NCBI GenBank assembly: GCA_973895155.1
Contig: OZ316891.1
Span: forward strand, 248,001-312,000
Direction: 5' to 3'
Origin: Marsupella aquatica
Taxonomy: Eukaryota > Marchantiophyta
Length of the DNA stretch: 64,000 bases
Under the pieces are notes generated by a model. The model saw only the letters and a program-made list of their open reading frames with translations. It did not search any database and was not told the DNA's origin. A program made the translations under genes and the position numbers. Positions 32,901 through 43,600 of the stretch are shown here, piece by piece. Each line of letters starts with the position of its first letter. The stretch's first letter is position 1.

Positions 32901-33512
32901 GAGGCCAAAAACGAGCTGGAGGGGGCACGTAAGGACCTGGATGAAACCCAAGAGGAGTTGGAGGAAATCACGAGGAAGATGGAGAACCTACAGCGGCGGG
33001 CCGACAACCAAACAGAGCGGCTGAAGAAACAAGCCGCAGTATTTAAATGCTTAGCTGCAGCAGGTCCATCTCCTGTTGGGACAAACCAGTTACCAGGGGT
33101 GGTAATTGCCGAAGGACAAGCCGCGCCACCTGCACCAGTGCCGGAGGTAAGTGGGAAGGGGAAGGGACCAGCTGCCGAGCCACCAACGAAGAAGAAGCGG
33201 AAACCTTCAGGGTCAAGGAGTAATACGACTTCACAGGTCGTGGTGATCAAGGAGGTAGACCCAGCACCGACCCCAGACAGGGTCACGGCTAAGGATCCAA
33301 CTACCCTAGGGGAAGGGGAGGCCGAAGCCGTGGGGTTGGCTGAAGCCGAAGCCGTGGGAGTTGTCGAGGCTGAAGCCGAAGGTGGACCCAGTCAGGCCGA
33401 TGGAGAGTTGACTCGGTCAAGGGCAGGTAATCTGTCAGTAGGCGGGCCAACGGCAGTGGCTGAGGAGGAAGTGTTGGGGGCATCCATTGAGGATCCACCA
33501 CCGGTGTCGTGA
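29925..33512 (+). pseudogene. LTR-encoded coiled-coil ORF in the 5' LTR, one nonsense codon
   Basis: Same frame as the intact 8,833-12,444 copy, starting at ATG 29,925. A single TAG at 31,257-31,259 replaces the second Gln of an EEQQV stretch, roughly a third of the way along; the frame then stays open to 33,512. The domain order (basic N terminus, plant-mobile-like domain, linker, coiled coil, acidic repeats) is unchanged. The stop is at a different place from that in the 3' LTR, so each arose independently. Confidence 0.8.
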
Positions 33513-34227
33513 CGGTGCAAGGGCGCCGTTCCTTTTAGGGAGGGCGGACGTGGAGGGAGGAGGCGTGAGTGGGCAGGGCGGGCACGGATCTCCACGTTTA
33601 GGATTAGGATCAGAACCAGGAGCGGCCCTGACACTTAGCTTAGTGGGATTGCGGTCCCACTGGTAGGAGCAACACTTGTGCTCCTGCCTTGCTGTACATA
33701 GGTAGATTTGGGCAAGTAGATTACTGTTAAGTAGATTAGGCTTACGATGCAAAGAATGGCGGATCCACTACCAGGATAAGTACCTGGGCAGCGGGGAGCT
33801 CAGGGCCTCTTCTTTAGCAAGTTTTTAGTTTGCACCAGCCGGGCTGGGATCAAGTAGTACGAGAAGCTCTCGGTTAGTCATACAGTGACCCTTGTGTATA
33901 TTCATGTTTCCTCATGCCTAAGAGCTGAATAGAGTTGGCCTCACGGCTTAGTTCGCAGAACTTGTGTATGAGATGTACTGTTTGTATGGCAAGTGCATGG
34001 TATGACTCAGTCAGAATGAGTCATTTTGCTATTTGTGTGTCGCATTAACTTGTGTGAAGAGTGCCCACATCAACAGAAGGAAGGAAAGTAAGCAGGGGAG
34101 TGAGAGTTGGATGTGTCGAGCTGAGAGAGGTCTTAGCGGCTTAACCAAGCCTATTGGGGATCATTCCGGCGGCGGAATCCAAACATACCTAACAAGACGG
34201 AGGGGAAGACAGGGGAAGACAGGGGAA

Positions 34228-34242
34228 GGCCTATATTAGGCC
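34228..34242 (+). promoter_or_regulatory. Candidate TATA element inside an inverted repeat
   Basis: GGCCTA-TAT-TAGGCC has 6-bp inverted arms around a TATA-like core (CTATATTA), about 190 bp before the LTR end. The equivalent site in subfamily B near 56,450 reads GGCCTGATTAGGCC and lacks the TATA core. Promoter function is an inference from position and composition. Confidence 0.35.
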
Positions 34243-34435
34243 GGCTACGTATCTCATGACCCGATGAAGGATCTGTCCAGTATATGTGTGTAAAATGTTA
34301 ATAGTAGTAGTAGAAGGTTAGCAGCGTCCCATGCCGCTAAGCCGCGGAAACGGCCTCGCCAAGCACGAAACCTGCGGGAATCGGCTTGAGCTGGGGGGTT
34401 TCTTGGGTTTAGGGAGCCATGGGACGCACCACATT

Positions 34436-34455
34436 TTTGGCGCTAGATGGAGGGG
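34436..34455 (+). other. Primer-binding-site-like sequence
   Basis: TTTGGCGCTAGATGGAGGG lies just after the LTR end and is preserved after the second LTR at 56,656. TGGCGC at this place is typical of plant gypsy primer binding sites. I could not name the tRNA. Confidence 0.6.
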
Positions 34456-34502
34456 GCATTTCTTAAGCCGTGAGATATGAAGTTAGAACGGAAGCGTAGG
34501 TA

Positions 34503-37496
34503 ATGACTGACCTTACGCCGAGGGAAGAAAGAGTGATTCAATGGGAGAGAGCTCGACTGCAGCAGCTCGCCGGGTGGCATGATACACAGCGACTGAGAGG
34601 GGCAGAAAGAGCTGGTAGCTCCGAAACTGGAAGTGGCGTCGAAGAAGACATACCAGAAGAAGAGTCGGTAAGGAGAAGTGAGTCTCCAACCGACATGGGG
34701 GAACCAGAGGCACGGCCAGACGAGAGGCCAGGGACCAGATTGAGCCAGCGGTCGCGCATACATTACAAGGCATTTCATGGGAGAGGAGATGAGGATCCGG
34801 ACGAATGGTTGGATGATTTCGAGGGAACCGCTGCAGCAAATGGAGAATCGGCCATCAAGATGCAGATTCTTCCCGGCCTGTTCAAGGGTGAGGCTAGGCC
34901 TTGGTACAGAGCATTAGATGTGGAAGATCAAGCCATCTGGGATATCTTCAAAACACTCTTTGTTAAGGAGTTTCGACCCATTGGAACTTCAGAACTAGCA
35001 GTGCTGAAGTTGGGACAACTTCGGTTCAAGGAGAACAAATCCTTCAGGAAGTTCTTGCAACGCTTTCAGAAACTGGTAAGACGTACAAAGACCAATGCAT
35101 CTGAAGGTATGCAACTTCAATGGTTGGTGAATGCTTTGCCACAGAAGATGAGTTTTGCAATTAGGAAGGAGAACCCGGAGACCTTAGCCGAAGCAATTAA
35201 GGATATTCAATTATACATTAATGCAGATATCACAAGCCGGAAGAAACAGCTTAAGTCTGAGAGTTCCTCATCAGAGGAGGGATCACCCCATAAGAAAAAA
35301 GATAAGAAGAAGAAACATTCCAAGAAGTCTAGAAGTGATAAGTCAAGCTCGGATAGTGGGAGTAGCAAGAGTGAGTCATCTTCTAGTTTTGAAGAAGAAA
35401 AAACTAGGAAAAGGAAGGGCAGAAGGAGAGGGAAGACGAAAGTCAAGATGGAGGCTAAGCCACCAGATAACATCGTAGCCCTTACCGAGCAACTTAAGGC
35501 TATCATTGCAGAGGTAAAACCAAAGAAGAAGGTAGTACAGGAGGATAGCTCTGTATGGTGTGCCTTATGTTATAAAACCGGACACCATAAAGATGCTTGT
35601 CCTAAGCTTAATACTAATCATGTTCGACATGTGGCCGAGATCAGACCATGTCAGGGAGAAGTAGAGTACTTTTTGGGAGATGCCGCTGATAGTGTTTTCG
35701 GCATCAGTGAGACTGGAGCACGAGACCTATCCAACAGACCTGCATCTCTGTGGTCAGGGTTAAGGAACAATCCAGGAGAGATGTATCCTCGGATTATTCA
35801 GAACCCGTCAGTACCTCCTAGGCCGAATGTGCAAAGATTTGCGGCGTGCTATAATTGTGGTCAACCTGGCCATTTTGCTAGAGAATGCCCGAATGCACGC
35901 AAACAGGGTGATGGACAACCAGCTCAGCTATGTATGGGATGCCGACAGGAAGGTCATATGCTAGGGCAATGTCCTACTTGGTTGGCAGGCCTGGCCGCAA
36001 ATCATAAGCTTTTGCCGATCAAGATCTTACCGCCAGGTACTACCCCCGGAGGAGTTCAAATCAACCACATCGAACTAGGATGGCAAGAGGATGCCGAGGC
36101 AGAGTTCGTACCATCTGATGATGAGGCCGAAGCCCTATCAACCTTCTCAGAGGAGGATTTAGATCATGATTGCTACCGGGTCTCTACTCGATCTACCAGA
36201 AGGAAGGAAAGGTGGGATGGGCTGGCCAAAAATAAAGGGAAGGTTACGGAGGAAAGGATCGACTCTTCGTCAACATCAACAGAAGGAGAAGGGAGGGCTC
36301 CGGCAATACAGGTAAGCCATGAGCCCACCAGTGAAACCAATCCTTCACAAGATAGCGACTTCAATCGAGATCATCCTAAGTTGTTCTACCCCTCTGTTAC
36401 GGCTAGTGTTAAGGAACAACTAAGAGAATTAGAAACCCTGGAGAATACCGAAGCCATTGCCAAGGATGTAAAACGAGCAAAAGCATTGTTTGCTTCGGAA
36501 GACCCAACAGCTGTGGAGACTAGCGTGGCAAAACTGGCCAAATCCAAGACGGAAACACCACCAGAAGAGAAGCCGATTGTTCCCTATGACCTGGCTAAAG
36601 ATGTACTAGAATCTAGAGTCTCGGCAACAGTAGGTCAACTATTGAAAAATAGCCCGTACTTCCGGAAGCAATTAAGGAAGGCTATTCTCGGCAAGCCGAG
36701 ATTACCCAAGGTAGCAACCAGATCCGACGTACTAATGATAGAAGAAGATCAAGGAGCCCCAGCATTACCATTAATGATTCAAGGAGAATTATTACTACGG
36801 GTACCCATCGATGGAGGATCAGGGGTATGTATTATGATTGATTCAACAGCAAAAGGGTGGGGTCTAACACCGGAGATGACTGGAAGAGTGTTGAACATGG
36901 CCAATGGATATCAGGTCATTCCGACGGGAGTGTTAACCGGCATCAAGACAGAGATAGGAGGTATCTTCTTTAGCATTAACTATGTAGTAATGAAGCCGGT
37001 AAATCCTACGTCATTCCGGCTATTGATTGGTAGGCCATGGCTGTACCTAGCCGAGGTAATAGAAGATTGGGGTAAAAAGCAGTTCACTTTCGGGACCCCC
37101 TCTATCACGGTATCCTGGGACACTAAGGATGACCGTAGGAAAAGCATAAGGGAAGTAGATGGGTACGATAGTGGACTGGAGTCAGCCGATGAAGTACGTT
37201 GGTTAGAATGCTTCACTAACCTAACCGAAGAAGGTGTCTTTGGACCAGAGGTACCCCCCAGCGGATTATGGCAAGAACCAATGGAAGGTGACTTGGAAGA
37301 AGAAGACGAAGAGGTCGAGGACTGCTTTACAATAGAATCCACCTTTTTAGCTGCAATTCCGGAGGAAGTTAAGGAAGTAGACCAATTGGATGAAACGGCT
37401 AAGTGGGGAGCAGTAGCAGGGACAGTGGATTTTCTGCAGGCGTTGTGGCAGAGCCGACGGGGTCCACAACGCCATCGATCATCGGCAAGGAATTAA
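34503..37496 (+). CDS. Gag-protease polyprotein, 997 aa
   Basis: The ORF starts MTDLTPREERV. A retrotransposon Gag domain lies at about residues 80-245 (YKAFHGRGDEDPDEWL, FKGEARPWYRAL). It is followed by a Ser/Lys-rich basic stretch and three zinc-knuckle-type motifs: CALCYKTGHHKDACP, CYNCGQPGHFARECP and CMGCRQEGHMLGQCP. A retropepsin-like segment lies near residues 755-870 with the active-site-type PIDGGSGVCIM and a later LLIGRPWLY. An acidic region precedes the C terminus. This half forms particles and cleaves the polyprotein. The stop lies 94 bp inside the next ORF, which is in the -1 frame relative to this one. I saw no clear slippery heptamer in the overlap. Confidence 0.92.
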   Translation: MTDLTPREERVIQWERARLQQLAGWHDTQRLRGAERAGSSETGSGVEEDIPEEESVRRSESPTDMGEPEARPDERPGTRLSQRSRIHYKAFHGRGDEDPDEWLDDFEGTAAANGESAIKMQILPGLFKGEARPWYRALDVEDQAIWDIFKTLFVKEFRPIGTSELAVLKLGQLRFKENKSFRKFLQRFQKLVRRTKTNASEGMQLQWLVNALPQKMSFAIRKENPETLAEAIKDIQLYINADITSRKKQLKSESSSSEEGSPHKKKDKKKKHSKKSRSDKSSSDSGSSKSESSSSFEEEKTRKRKGRRRGKTKVKMEAKPPDNIVALTEQLKAIIAEVKPKKKVVQEDSSVWCALCYKTGHHKDACPKLNTNHVRHVAEIRPCQGEVEYFLGDAADSVFGISETGARDLSNRPASLWSGLRNNPGEMYPRIIQNPSVPPRPNVQRFAACYNCGQPGHFARECPNARKQGDGQPAQLCMGCRQEGHMLGQCPTWLAGLAANHKLLPIKILPPGTTPGGVQINHIELGWQEDAEAEFVPSDDEAEALSTFSEEDLDHDCYRVSTRSTRRKERWDGLAKNKGKVTEERIDSSSTSTEGEGRAPAIQVSHEPTSETNPSQDSDFNRDHPKLFYPSVTASVKEQLRELETLENTEAIAKDVKRAKALFASEDPTAVETSVAKLAKSKTETPPEEKPIVPYDLAKDVLESRVSATVGQLLKNSPYFRKQLRKAILGKPRLPKVATRSDVLMIEEDQGAPALPLMIQGELLLRVPIDGGSGVCIMIDSTAKGWGLTPEMTGRVLNMANGYQVIPTGVLTGIKTEIGGIFFSINYVVMKPVNPTSFRLLIGRPWLYLAEVIEDWGKKQFTFGTPSITVSWDTKDDRRKSIREVDGYDSGLESADEVRWLECFTNLTEEGVFGPEVPPSGLWQEPMEGDLEEEDEEVEDCFTIESTFLAAIPEEVKEVDQLDETAKWGAVAGTVDFLQALWQSRRGPQRHRSSARN

Positions 37497-40400
37497 ATAC
37501 CAAGGGATCGGCATACAAGCCGATTACGAGGGCAGAACAAATTGAGGCCCTATTAGAAGCCGAGAGAGCACAGCGGCCTAACTCTCAGGAGCAAGAGGTG
37601 GATGAGATGGACAGACACGATCCAGAGCCAAGGCAGGAAGGGGAGCCGACCACTAATTCAAAACCGAATAGACCGGTAAGGGGACAATCTATGGACACCA
37701 AGGAAGGGACCGACTCGGCTAGTCCAGCCGAGATCCCAGTTTATGGAGGTATGAGATTAGAGAGACTGGAAGCCGAACTGGACCCGAATTTGAAGAAGCA
37801 AATTAATATGATCCAAGCACGGCAATATCGGAAGCTCGACTTAGGAGAGGGAAGAGAACTGAACTTAGGGAGAAACCTAGCACCTGAGCTCGAGAAAGAG
37901 ATCAGTGACTTATTGATTGAATTTCAGGATGTGTTTGCATGGAGTCACCAAGATCTAAAGGGCGTAGATCCAACACTAGGGGAACATCGAATTGATCTCA
38001 TGTTAGGAGCCAAATCATTTCGACAACCAATTCGAAGGATGAACCCGAAGTATTCCCTGCTAGTCAAAACAGAAATCGACAAACTAGTGGAAGCTGGATT
38101 CATCACTCCAGTCCTGCATTCAGACTGGGTGTCTCCAATTGTGATAGTTCCCAAGAAAGCTGGACCCGATGGTAAACCCAAGATCCGGGTTTGTCAGGAT
38201 TACAGGAAGCTGAATGAAGCAACATTAAAAGACCATTTTCCTTTACCGTTTACTGATATGGTACTAGACATGGTAGCCAGTCATGAACTATATTCATTCA
38301 TGGATGGATACTCTGGTTATAACCAAATCAGGATTCGGCAGGAAGACCAAATCAAGACGGCCTTCATCACGGAATGGGGGATCTATGTCTTCAATCGTAT
38401 GTCGTTTGGACTCTGCAACGCACCAGCTATGTTCCAACGATTAATGGTGAACATTTTTCATGATTACTTGAGAAAGTTCATGGAAATCTTCATTGATGAC
38501 TTTGCAGTATTCGGGAAGGCATCGAAACATGCTAAATACCTCAGGAAAACCTTCATGAGATGTAGGGAGGTGGGTCTCAAGTTACACCCAGATAAATGTT
38601 TTTTTGCAGTAACCGAGGGGGTGCTACTAGGTCACAAGGTATCAAGGAAGGGCATTGAGATTGACAAAGGTAAGCTAGCAGTATGGCTAGATATCATGCA
38701 ACCTAAGAACATAAAGGATGTAAGATCCTTCTTGGGATGCATTGGTTACTATCGCCGGTTCATCAAGGATTTTGCCAAGCTAGCTTTACCATTAACCAAT
38801 ATGCTCAAGGCAGGAGCAGACTTCGAACCCACACCCGAACGAGTCACAGCGGTGGTAGAATTGAAGCAGATGTTAGTAGAGGCCCCAGTCATGATAGCAC
38901 CGGACTGGAACAAAGATTTTCATGTTTTTGTAGATGTCTCGGGCTTCTGTATTGGCTCAGTACTAAGTCAGTTGGATGAGAAAGGAAGGGACCATCCCAT
39001 ATACTTCGCAAGCCGTCAGCTTGCCGATGCCGAACGGAACTACTCTACCACGGAAAGAGAAGCATTAGGAGTCATTTATTCTTGTAAAAAGTTTAGGCAT
39101 TATTTACTAGGGTACAAGGTAATCTTTCATACTGATCATGAAAGTTTGAAGTACCTAGTCAATAAGCCGGACCTTACAGGCAGAGTAGCAAGATGGATTT
39201 TGCTATTACAGGAGTTTGACTATGAGCTGAGGATCAAGCCAGGAAAGTTACATGCCAATGCCGACTTCTTTTCAAGGATCACAGGTAAACCTGCCACGGA
39301 TTGCATCGATGATCGATTCCCCGACAAGGAGCTATTCGTTGTGGAAATAGCTGGTACATGGTACCCTGAGATTTTACAATTTCTCAGCACTTCCAGATTA
39401 CAGCCAGGATTAAGCCGAGAGCAAGCCGCAGTCTTTGTGCGGAAGGTCAGACAGTATCAGTGCATTAAAGGCATACTGCACAAGCATGGAATCAACGGCA
39501 CGATTCAAAGGTGTTTGGAGAAGAGAGAGGTAAAACGAGTCCTACGGGCCATGCATGGAGAGGAGGCCGGAGGACATTTTGCCCCAGTAACCACGTCTAA
39601 GAAGATATTAAATGCCGGTTACTGGTGGCCCACCTTGCACAAAGATGTCTATCAGTTTATCAAACAATGCGATCCTTGTCAACGAGCGGGAGGACCAAGG
39701 GCGTCCACCAGGCATCCACTGCACCCTATTCTACCTCTGGCACCATTCGAGAAGTGGGGTATTGATTACATTGGACCTCTGAAACCACTGACCCACCCTC
39801 GACGGAACAAGTACATAATCCTGGCTACGGATTATGCAACTAAATGGGTAGAGGCCAGACCAACAACGAAGGATGATGCAATTACTACGGCTAGATTCAT
39901 GTATGAGCAGATCTTCACCAGGTATGGAGCACCCCTAGAATTAGTTAGTGATAGAGGAACCCATTTTTTGAATGATATAATTAGTCGTTTAAATGAGCAG
40001 TATTTAGTTAAACATAGGCCTACTACTCCCTACCATCCAAAGGCAAACGGGTTGACAGAACGAGCAAACGGAATCATAGGAAAGATATTGAACAAGACAG
40101 TAGCTCAGAACAAACTCGATTGGGATGATAAATTGTTTGCTGTTGTTTTTGCTTACAATCTGGCCTATAAATCCACTACCGGTCATACACCCTTCTTCTT
40201 AACCTTTGGACAAGAAGCCCTGGTACCCATGCAACTTGAGATACCGACATTTCAAGTTACAATTGAGGAAAGAGCCTCAGCGGAGGAGAGCCTAAAGGAG
40301 CGAGAATATAGGTTAGAAGCTTTAGAGGAAGCGAGAATGATTTCAGCCGAGAGAGTAGAATATAGACAGAATATCATGAAGCAGCAGTATGATAAAAGGT

Positions 40401-40669
40401 TAAAAGTAGTTAGTATTCATACCGGTGATCTTGTGCTACTTTATGACAGTAGGTATAGTAGGTTTCCAGGAAAGCTTTACACTCGCTGGTTAGGACCCTT
40501 TAGAGTAACCATGATGTTCCCCAATGGCTCCGTGCAATTGGCCAACATTACGGGAGAGGTATATCCAGTTCGCATCCATTATGACCGCCTCAAGAAATAC
40601 TATATGGACGAAGATGAAGTTGTTCGCGAGGACGCTTCACAATTAAGTGGGGAGCTATGTGATGCCTAG
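37403..40669 (+). CDS. Pol polyprotein: reverse transcriptase, RNase H, integrase
   Basis: Open for 1,088 codons, overlapping gag in the -1 frame; the true N terminus depends on how it is expressed. The reverse transcriptase (about residues 200-390) has RVCQDYRKLNEAT, MSFGLCNAPAMFQRLM and the catalytic FIDDFAVF. RNase H (about 500-620) has FHVFVDVSG, TTEREALGVIY and FHTDHESLKYL. The integrase has an HHCC zinc region (HGEEAGGHF to CDPCQRAG), then D, D and E within GIDYIGPL, VSDRGTHF and NGLTERANGI. A GPY/F-type end contains RWLGPFRV. No chromodomain follows. The last three codons and the stop (TGT GAT GCC TAG) are the first bases of the 3' LTR. The frame is intact. Confidence 0.93.
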   Translation: MGSSSRDSGFSAGVVAEPTGSTTPSIIGKELNTKGSAYKPITRAEQIEALLEAERAQRPNSQEQEVDEMDRHDPEPRQEGEPTTNSKPNRPVRGQSMDTKEGTDSASPAEIPVYGGMRLERLEAELDPNLKKQINMIQARQYRKLDLGEGRELNLGRNLAPELEKEISDLLIEFQDVFAWSHQDLKGVDPTLGEHRIDLMLGAKSFRQPIRRMNPKYSLLVKTEIDKLVEAGFITPVLHSDWVSPIVIVPKKAGPDGKPKIRVCQDYRKLNEATLKDHFPLPFTDMVLDMVASHELYSFMDGYSGYNQIRIRQEDQIKTAFITEWGIYVFNRMSFGLCNAPAMFQRLMVNIFHDYLRKFMEIFIDDFAVFGKASKHAKYLRKTFMRCREVGLKLHPDKCFFAVTEGVLLGHKVSRKGIEIDKGKLAVWLDIMQPKNIKDVRSFLGCIGYYRRFIKDFAKLALPLTNMLKAGADFEPTPERVTAVVELKQMLVEAPVMIAPDWNKDFHVFVDVSGFCIGSVLSQLDEKGRDHPIYFASRQLADAERNYSTTEREALGVIYSCKKFRHYLLGYKVIFHTDHESLKYLVNKPDLTGRVARWILLLQEFDYELRIKPGKLHANADFFSRITGKPATDCIDDRFPDKELFVVEIAGTWYPEILQFLSTSRLQPGLSREQAAVFVRKVRQYQCIKGILHKHGINGTIQRCLEKREVKRVLRAMHGEEAGGHFAPVTTSKKILNAGYWWPTLHKDVYQFIKQCDPCQRAGGPRASTRHPLHPILPLAPFEKWGIDYIGPLKPLTHPRRNKYIILATDYATKWVEARPTTKDDAITTARFMYEQIFTRYGAPLELVSDRGTHFLNDIISRLNEQYLVKHRPTTPYHPKANGLTERANGIIGKILNKTVAQNKLDWDDKLFAVVFAYNLAYKSTTGHTPFFLTFGQEALVPMQLEIPTFQVTIEERASAEESLKEREYRLEALEEARMISAERVEYRQNIMKQQYDKRLKVVSIHTGDLVLLYDSRYSRFPGKLYTRWLGPFRVTMMFPNGSVQLANITGEVYPVRIHYDRLKKYYMDEDEVVREDASQLSGELCDA
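40645..40657 (+). other. Polypurine tract
   Basis: AAGTGGGGAG followed by CTA immediately precedes the 3' LTR. This is the usual primer site for plus-strand DNA synthesis. It lies inside the pol reading frame. Confidence 0.7.
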
Positions 40670-43600
40670 ACAGGAATCACTCGGCCGGTTAAGTGGGTAA
40701 AGCAGGAAGGCACCCTAGGAACACCTTAGTATAGTGACAAAACAAGGAAAATATAAACAATTAGGGGCAACCATGGAACCCGGGCAGAGGCCGGAGGTAA
40801 GGCTAAGGGTGAAAACCCGATTAGGGTTAGGGCGCGTTAAGCGTCGGCGGCTAGGAAGGATCAACGGGAAGAAGGACCGGCAGAGGAGAGGGGTAAGGAG
40901 CGCTTGCAGGAGATGGTGGCTCATTTGCGAGCACGAACTAGGCAGACGACTACGGGAGGCCAACTACTGTCAGCTGCTTAGGCAAGCACTCGGGGAGAGA
41001 GTAGATACCGACGATCAACCTAAGGAGGGTATGAGCAATGTCAATCAAGCGGCACATTTCTGGGGATGCCTGTTCGAACGGGCAACTGAGTACATCAAGA
41101 CTTACGAGGACGAGGAGTCAGAAAGGGCAGCTCGAGAACGGCAGGAGCTCGCTCGATTGTGGGAGCTGTAGAAGACGGCTTTCTTAGGAGGCGAACTCAT
41201 CAAGGACGAGTTCCTGTGGATGCCTACTTCCAATCAACTCGACGATCTTCTGTTTTGCAAAGACAGCGTCGTCGGCATCCGAGAGGCCATCAAGAACTGC
41301 AACGACATCCACTGGGAATTAAAGGGTAGCACGGAAAGGTGGACCCAGGCAACGGTGCTAGGAGAAACCTCCACGGCAGCAGAGATGAAGAGGAAGGGAG
41401 CCGTCAACGATGAAGCCACCCCGGCAAAAAGAACGAGGTCGGCGGCACCAAAGAAGCCAGCCGAGCAGCAGAGCAGGAGGCAGGGAGAAGCCGAAGAGGA
41501 GGAGGTCGATCCCATCAAGGCCATTCCAACCAGGGATGACACCTGGAAGGGCTGGGCGGCAACCCTACCGGTGGAGGTGCAACTACATTTTGCACGGGAG
41601 GAGGATGCATGCTTTACAGCCATGCAGACCAAGAAGTACCAAGGCTTCATGGCCGGATCCGGCTTGGAGGCCTTTGTAAGATTACCATGGCTGAAGCCGG
41701 AGGTACCGGAGTCAGACCTATTAGAATTCGTGGGGTCATGGGAACCCGAGACCAATTGCACGAGGATATATGAGAAGGATTTCTATCTTACTCCCAAGGT
41801 AATTGCCGAAGTGTTTGGCTTGCCGATGGGCAATAAGACCAAAGTTGATACCAGGAAGACCTTGCCTGACAAGGAGTTCCGGTCGTTCCCCGGGCCATCA
41901 ACGAAGAATGGCTTCTTCCGGAACACCTGCACCAACCCGCACATAGGAGAGATGATCGACTTCTTGCGGGTGACCATGCATTGTAACTTGCCGAGGGCAG
42001 AGATCGGCAAGGCACAGGTCTATCTGGCAGAAAGGCCAGACCCAAGCCGGGACTACAACGGGTACCTCCTCAACCAATTGAAGAAGATCTTAAAGGAGGA
42101 GCAGCAGGTAATCGGCATGGGGAGCGTGTCGTGGCTTGGCTATCACATGCCGCTGTTGTGCCGGTATGCCAGAGGTCAGACTTTTGCCCCGGTACTTCCC
42201 CTGCAGGTAAGGGCACCCGAGGAAGCTCCAACGCCGAGGCCGTTGGCTGAGAAGCCTCAACCACCTGTTAGTCCTACGATCGAGCAGGTGTTTAGGCCCA
42301 GGAAGGAAGACTTGCCGATGCAGCAACCAGGCATGCAGAGTTTGCTGAAACTACTGGAGAAAGAAAAGAAATCGTCATCGGCAACAACAACGGCAACGGC
42401 AACAATGCAGGACACTACTACAGAGGTAGGCCTACACCGGCTCACAAGAGAAAACCCCTTTGCTGGAGACAAGGAGAGAATCAGGCCGGAATCCAAGCCA
42501 GGTGTTCGAATGTACGTGGGAACCTCAAGCTCCGAATCTGAGGCAGAATTGCCTGAAGCTCCTACCGAGGAAGAGGAGAGGGAGAAGCCGGAAATCCAAG
42601 AGGTAGAGGAGGCAGTGGAGGACTGCAGCCATGATAATTCCGGCTATGGGTCGGACCATCACGTTCCAGGAGTAAGGACCTGTGGCCGGTTTGTCCCCAC
42701 ACTTCCAAGGGTAGTGCGAGGGGACCCCAACCAGCAGAGTAGCCCTGAGTCTCCCCCACCAGATGTTGCTCCCCCGAGCTTCGACGGCATAAAACAGACG
42801 GTGCAGGAATTTCAGGAGCGAATCAAGCAGGAGGAAGAGGCCGCCCTGGCTAAGGAAAAGGATTTACCAGGAGGAGATTGGCCGGAGGACATCAGGCGGC
42901 TAGCCGAAAAAGGAAGCAAACCTCTAGCCACGATTGAAGAGATCCGCAGGACGGCTTGGGAGCAGAGGCCACGATGGGCGATGCCGATCACTTCTACTTA
43001 CTCCACCTACGCTAAGAATAGAGCCATGGAGTATGGTGAGATGTGTGGGGAACTTGCGCTCGGCATCTTTGGAGAGGAGTTGGAGGTAGGACCCTTTTTC
43101 CATAGGGAGCAGTTGGAGAAGCACCAATTAGAAGAAGCGGTGGCTTTAGAGAGAAGCAAGAAGGACGAGGTCATTCGGCGGCTTAGGAGGATGGGAGCCG
43201 AGATTGAAGATCTAAGGGCGGCCAAGAAAGCCCAAGATGAACTGCGGATTAAACGACATGAGCTGAACATCATGCAGGGGCAGTTGGACGCCGCGCAGGC
43301 TGATAATCAGAATATCAAGGATAAACTAACTCAGACGCAGGAAGAGTTGGCCGACACGATCAAAGAAAGGGAAAAGTGGAAGCAAGAGCTGAAGAATACA
43401 GAGGAGGCCCACATAACAGCCAACATCCGGGCCATGGCGGAGACCCAAAGAAAGGAATGGGCGTTGAAAGGGGAGCTCGAGAAAATCCGCGGAGCCCTTG
43501 AGCAGAAGGAGGTCGAGTTAGGGAAATCCTATCAAGGGATTATGGCGCTGCAGCAGGAGCTTGCGTCCCTGACGGCCAGCTTCAAGGCCGACCTAAGGGA

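Larger units (their letters stand above)
29810..34433 (+). repeat. 5' LTR, 4,624 bp
   Basis: Long terminal repeat with TG...CA ends. About 3.6 kb of it is the reading frame at 29,925-33,512. The last 0.9 kb is non-coding and ends directly before the primer-binding-site-like sequence. The likely promoter (34,228-34,242) lies in that last part, which puts the reading frame in U3. Confidence 0.9.

Noticed and set aside
34228-34242. Member of the dispersed palindrome family inside the LTR
   Set aside because: GGCCTA-TAT-TAGGCC differs in sequence and length from the AGCGCC-GGCGCT family.
34434-34460. GGCGCTAGA after the LTR as a half-site of the dispersed palindrome
   Set aside because: It has only one arm and its position fits a primer binding site.
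37403-40669. Chromodomain at the integrase C terminus
   Set aside because: After the GPY/F-type RWLGPFRV region the protein ends without chromodomain aromatic residues.
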